NCBI GenBank assembly: GCA_964651435.1
Contig: CAZYVU010000063.1
Span: 1-9,120 of the forward strand
Direction: 5' to 3'
DNA length: 9,120 nucleotides
From: CAZYVU01 sp964651435
GTDB lineage: Bacteria; Desulfobacterota; Syntrophorhabdia; Syntrophorhabdales; CAYQXL01
Shown: positions 7,228-9,120 of the stretch, piece by piece
Layout of the letters: every line of letters begins with the position of its first letter
Numbering within the stretch: the first letter of the stretch is position 1
The notes under the pieces: model-generated
Seen by the model: only the letters and a program-made list of their open reading frames with translations
Database searches by the model: none
What the model was told of the DNA's origin: nothing
Position numbers and translations under genes: made by a program

Positions 7228-7243
7228 CGATTGTTGTCAATCG
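7228..7243. repeat. Inverted repeat 6-4-6 next to the deaminase ribosome site
   Basis: CGATTG-TTGT-CAATCG is a perfect inverted repeat whose near edge is 4 nt from the deaminase Shine-Dalgarno sequence. It could be an operator or an mRNA hairpin at the 5' end. The TTGACA it contains on the minus strand is too close to the ATG to be a usable -35 box. Confidence 0.45.
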
Positions 7244-7303
7244 CCCTTCACAACTTGCAGGATCTGTTTTGCCCGTTCCGCAAGGAGATGCATGCCTTCC
7301 CCC

Positions 7304-7319
7304 CGGCACGACAGTGCCG
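7304..7319. repeat. Inverted repeat 6-4-6
   Basis: CGGCAC-GACA-GTGCCG is a perfect GC-rich inverted repeat, about 90 nt upstream of the deaminase start. No T-run follows on either strand, so it is not an obvious terminator. Confidence 0.45.
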
Positions 7320-7334
7320 CACAAGTGAAGCGCC

Positions 7335-7481
7335 TTAATGTCCGCCCTCCAACCGTACGGAGAATTCCATCGATTCTATTGTCGGGCACGGTCCGTCCCT
7401 ATCAAGAACGATATTTCTAATATCCATCCGGACCCGGCCAAAACGACTAACCTTCTTGATTTCCTCCCCCGCAACGGACAT
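7335..7481 (-). CDS. Possible small protein or gene fragment (48 aa)
   Basis: ATG at 7481 to TAA at 7335 gives a 48-residue frame beginning MSVAGEEIKKVSRFGRV with a mixed, non-repetitive composition. The best ribosome-site candidate (AAGGA) is about 12 nt upstream, which is too far to be good evidence. It starts 69 nt after the stop of the membrane protein gene on the same strand. I do not recognise it, and it may be chance or part of a broken gene. Confidence 0.22.
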   Translation of the reverse strand: MSVAGEEIKKVSRFGRVRMDIRNIVLDRDGPCPTIESMEFSVRLEGGH

Positions 7482-7550
7482 TTTGGCGTCTCGTCCTTGC
7501 AGTAGTTATCCCGATATCAGGACTTTATCAACCTGCTTGACCGGTTTGCC

Positions 7551-7925
7551 TCACTGATCCGGTGGTTCAGCGCCGTGCCGGACAGAGCTTGCATTTTCAG
7601 ACTGACGCTGAATGATCGCGAGATACTTCTGTTCGTTTGAGAAGGCAGCAAAAACAAACAACACGGCTGTGACGGCAAGGACGATGCATATGAGAACAAC
7701 CACCGGCAGCACTCCTGCCATCAGAGCCATTGTCGATCCGGCGATTGAACCATTTTTCAATCGTGCCATCACAACAAATGGGTTGGCTACCAAAGGCTTT
7801 GAAAAAAATAGCCACATGCCAAGCCCAATGAGCATAGCCAGCAGAATGACTCCGACGTATCTCCATGTCCGGACAAGTCTCGCCCGCCTCGCCAGGAAAC
7901 GCTGCTCTTCGCCGCTCAAACGCAT
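7551..7925 (-). CDS. Small two-helix inner-membrane protein (124 aa)
   Basis: I do not recognise a named family. GGAG (7931-7934) lies 5 nt before the ATG at 7925. The N-terminus is basic (RRARLVRTWR, residues 13-22). It leads into a first membrane segment (about 22-42), a loop with PLVANPF (44-50), then a second, long hydrophobic segment (about 65-94), and a polar C-terminal tail with NEQKYLAIIQR (97-107). The positive N-terminus suggests that both ends are in the cytoplasm. It sits 119 nt downstream of the 56-residue small gene on the same strand and may share its transcript. The function is unknown; the composition and clear ribosome site support a real gene. Confidence 0.75.
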   Translation of the reverse strand: MRLSGEEQRFLARRARLVRTWRYVGVILLAMLIGLGMWLFFSKPLVANPFVVMARLKNGSIAGSTMALMAGVLPVVVLICIVLAVTAVLFVFAAFSNEQKYLAIIQRQSENASSVRHGAEPPDQ

Positions 7926-8044
7926 GCTTGCTCCGCTTTAGTCAGATACCCAACAAAAGGGCCCCCGAGTGCTCGCTTTGCGGGCGATTGCGCACAGAGA
8001 TTACCCTGGTTCTTTTACCATGATACGTTATGACTCCTTGCCAA
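7926..8044. other. Intergenic spacer
   Basis: A 119-base gap between two same-strand genes. It contains a weak stem (CCCG to CGGG, around 7960-7985) followed by CCTTTT on the minus strand. The pairing is interrupted, so I do not call it a terminator. No promoter was seen. Confidence 0.4.
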
Positions 8045-8215
8045 CTATATCCGGGGAATTCTCCCGACGACAGGAAGCCTGGGCTCATCGGCCGTCTTTA
8101 CCGGAATCTCAATAAGGTCCGAGTCACCCCGCACCGCTTGAACCTCATCATAGAAATCGATCCTGAGTTTTTCCCTATTTCCCTCACTTTTCTTGGGATC
8201 AGGTTCACATTCCAT
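8045..8215 (-). CDS. Small acidic-rich protein of unknown function (56 aa)
   Basis: ATG at 8215 to TAG at 8045. The product starts MECEPDPKKSEGNREK and continues with a charged, strand-like stretch (KLRIDFYDEVQAV, residues 16-28) and SDLIEIPVKTADEP (32-45). The opposite strand carries a longer open frame (8030-8224), but this one is favoured by a strong promoter (8225-8253) placed directly in front of it. No Shine-Dalgarno sequence is visible, and the predicted transcript start is only about 3 nt before the ATG, so translation may be effectively leaderless. An in-frame TGA shortly upstream limits the start to this ATG or a rare codon. The family is not recognised. The membrane protein gene lies 119 nt downstream. 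Confidence 0.5.
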   Translation of the reverse strand: MECEPDPKKSEGNREKLRIDFYDEVQAVRGDSDLIEIPVKTADEPRLPVVGRIPRI

Positions 8216-8224
8216 AATGGATAG

Positions 8225-8253
8225 ATTATACTTTCACTATACCTTTGTTGCAA
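8225..8253 (-). promoter_or_regulatory. Sigma-70-type promoter for the small protein gene
   Basis: On the minus strand -35 TTGCAA (8248-8253) and a perfect -10 TATAAT (8225-8230) are separated by exactly 17 nt. The -10 box ends 9 nt before the ATG at 8215, so transcription should begin almost at the start codon. A 12-bp palindrome (8245-8256) covers the -35 box. Confidence 0.65.
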
Positions 8254-8256
8254 CAA
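8245..8256. promoter_or_regulatory. Palindrome over the -35 box, candidate operator
   Basis: TTGTTGCAACAA is a perfect 12-bp palindrome that contains the -35 hexamer TTGCAA. A dimeric regulator bound here would block RNA polymerase; that is inference from position alone. Confidence 0.4.
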
Positions 8257-8288
8257 CTTCATATTATTGTGTTTTCTTTCTCTTGGTT

Positions 8289-8904
8289 CTAACGAACAGG
8301 AAGTTCACCCGGAGCGCGTTTATGGGCGATCGGGTGGAACGGGTTGATACTATTCGAGGCAGGTGCAGCCGGCCGATCCCCTATGTTGATCTGTCGGGCC
8401 ATTTGCTTCACTTCGGCATGACGAAAACAGTCAACGACGTGGTCATTCACCATGCCGACTGCCTGCATAAATGAATAGCAGATGGCTGGACCAACGAAGC
8501 TGAACCCGCGGCGTTGCAGGTCCTTGCTCATCGCGTCTGACTGATAAGTCCGTGCCGGCAGTTCCACCGTCGATTTCCAACTATTCTGATAGGGCGTTCC
8601 TTCCACATACTGCCAGAGAAATGCGGCCAGCGTCCCATACTCCTCTTGTATCTTTAGTACACCCCGTGCGTTCTTGATCGCCGATTCTATTTTGAGGCGG
8701 TTCCGTACGATGCCTGGGTTGGCGAGCAAGCGCTGGACATCCCGCTCAGAATAGGCGGCTACGCTCTCGGGATCAAAGGAATGGAAAGATTTAAAGCAGC
8801 ATTTCGAATAGGTACCGGTCATCATGCGCAGGCACACCCCACTCCTCATCATGGTAAGCAGTGTAAAGAGGATTGTTTCCACTCCATTCACATCTGCACT
8901 TCAT
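8289..8904 (-). pseudogene. tag: DNA-3-methyladenine glycosylase I with internal deletion
   Basis: Tag removes 3-methyladenine from alkylated DNA (base excision repair). The true N-terminus starts at ATG 8904, with GGAG (8911-8914) 6 nt upstream, and reads NPLYTAYHDEEWGVPAHDDR and then FEML, as in intact Tag. It stops at a TAA (8791-8793) after 37 codons. The rest continues in another frame from FHSFDPESVAAY (8786) through GIVRNRLKIESAI, SKDLQRRGFSFVGPAICYSF and NDHVVDCF to the stop at 8289. Compared with E. coli Tag (187 aa), about 62 nt are missing between FEM and FHSFDP. That removes the region of E38 and W46, which bind the base, and shifts the frame. The zinc ligands (Cys near the N-terminus, His of YHD, His and Cys of NDHVVDC) remain. 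An alternative reading gives a 200-residue frame from 8891, but its first 35 residues are out-of-frame translation. The gene is probably non-functional. Confidence 0.88.
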
Positions 8905-8910
8905 CCAGTT

Positions 8911-8914
8911 CTCC
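8911..8914 (-). promoter_or_regulatory. Ribosome binding site of tag
   Basis: GGAG on the minus strand, 6 nt before the ATG at 8904. It identifies the ancestral tag start in a frame different from that of the longer downstream open frame. Confidence 0.65.
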
Positions 8915-8952
8915 AAGCAAACCCAACGCCGGCATTAAGTCGCGCTAACGCA

Positions 8953-9120
8953 TCACCGGGGCATCAGCGCAAATACGCCCCAGCCCAGGTATTCACGCGT
9001 GTAAGCGGCGTAGCGCTCGGGTTCCGAGGTCAGTTTGGCTCGAACATCTTTCGCGAACTCGTCGTCGGGATTGGCTTCAAGCCATCGGCGCATGGTGAGC
9101 CACTTGGCCGCCTCGTATCT
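8953..9120 (-). CDS. C-terminal end of an unidentified protein (partial)
   Basis: The last 55 codons of a gene entering from the right edge, ending TGA at 8953. The visible part reads RYEAAKWLTMRRWLEANP at its start and TREYLGWGVFALMPR at the end: charged, helical and rich in Arg, Glu and aromatic residues. No signal peptide or membrane segment lies in this piece. The stop is 48 nt upstream of the tag start on the same strand, so the two were probably co-transcribed. I cannot name the family from this fragment. Confidence 0.7.
   Translation of the reverse strand, partial: RYEAAKWLTMRRWLEANPDDEFAKDVRAKLTSEPERYAAYTREYLGWGVFALMPR

Larger units (their letters stand above)
7218..7550. other. Gap upstream of the deaminase gene; possible decayed small ORF
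   Basis: This stretch of about 330 bases holds two 6-4-6 inverted repeats (7228-7243, 7304-7319) and two short minus-strand frames that read like coding sequence. One is 7335-7481 (48 codons, listed separately). The other is 7237-7389 (50 codons from a GTG, ending in LLAERAKQILQVVKGD). They overlap in different frames. One possibility is a single small gene of about 75-80 codons interrupted by a frameshift near 7335; this is speculative. No clear promoter for the deaminase was found. Confidence 0.3.

Noticed and set aside
7228..7243. A TTGACA -35 box for the deaminase gene
   Set aside because: It lies so near the ATG that the -10 box would fall inside the coding region, and no -10-like sequence occurs there.
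8030..8224. A 64-codon plus-strand frame
   Set aside because: It is antisense to the 56-codon small gene, whose own strand carries the strong promoter; no promoter or ribosome site supports the plus-strand reading.

Overview
The window looks like a chromosomal stretch of a Gram-negative, mid-GC bacterium. Exported proteins with Sec signal peptides and the mix of families would fit an environmental, possibly anaerobic, deltaproteobacterium-like lineage. That placement is inference only: no rRNA or other marker gene is present. No tRNA, rRNA, CRISPR array, insertion sequence or phage gene was seen.

Layout. A plus-strand gene (about 43-1417) encodes an exported-type metallophosphoesterase with two C-terminal beta domains. 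It is broken by an extra C in a C8 run, and its reading frame has a stop just upstream. It converges on a long minus-strand gene (1482-4682) for a 1066-residue secreted protein that I do not recognise as a whole. That protein carries a PKD-like domain and two copies of a related module. Its gene has a good sigma-70 promoter (4907-4935) and a leader of about 220 nt rich in hairpins. Everything further right is also on the minus strand: a diverged DapB-like reductase (5347-6159), a zinc nucleoside/guanine deaminase-like protein with a signal peptide (6567-7214), a two-helix membrane protein (7551-7925), a 56-residue small protein with its own promoter (8045-8215), a decayed DNA-3-methyladenine glycosylase I gene (tag, 8289-8904), and the last 55 codons of an unidentified gene (8953-9120).

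How they fit together. Intergenic gaps are mostly long (about 120-660 nt), so this is not one tight operon. Only the terminal gene and tag (48 nt apart) look co-transcribed, and the small protein with the membrane protein possibly. Three products look exported (the large protein, the deaminase and probably the phosphoesterase), but nothing shows that they act in one pathway. The two damaged genes, long gaps and many gap inverted repeats suggest a loosely constrained accessory region. I found no convincing new multi-gene system. The best leads are the exported deaminase, the unrecognised secreted protein with its structured leader, and the small protein with a nearly leaderless promoter.
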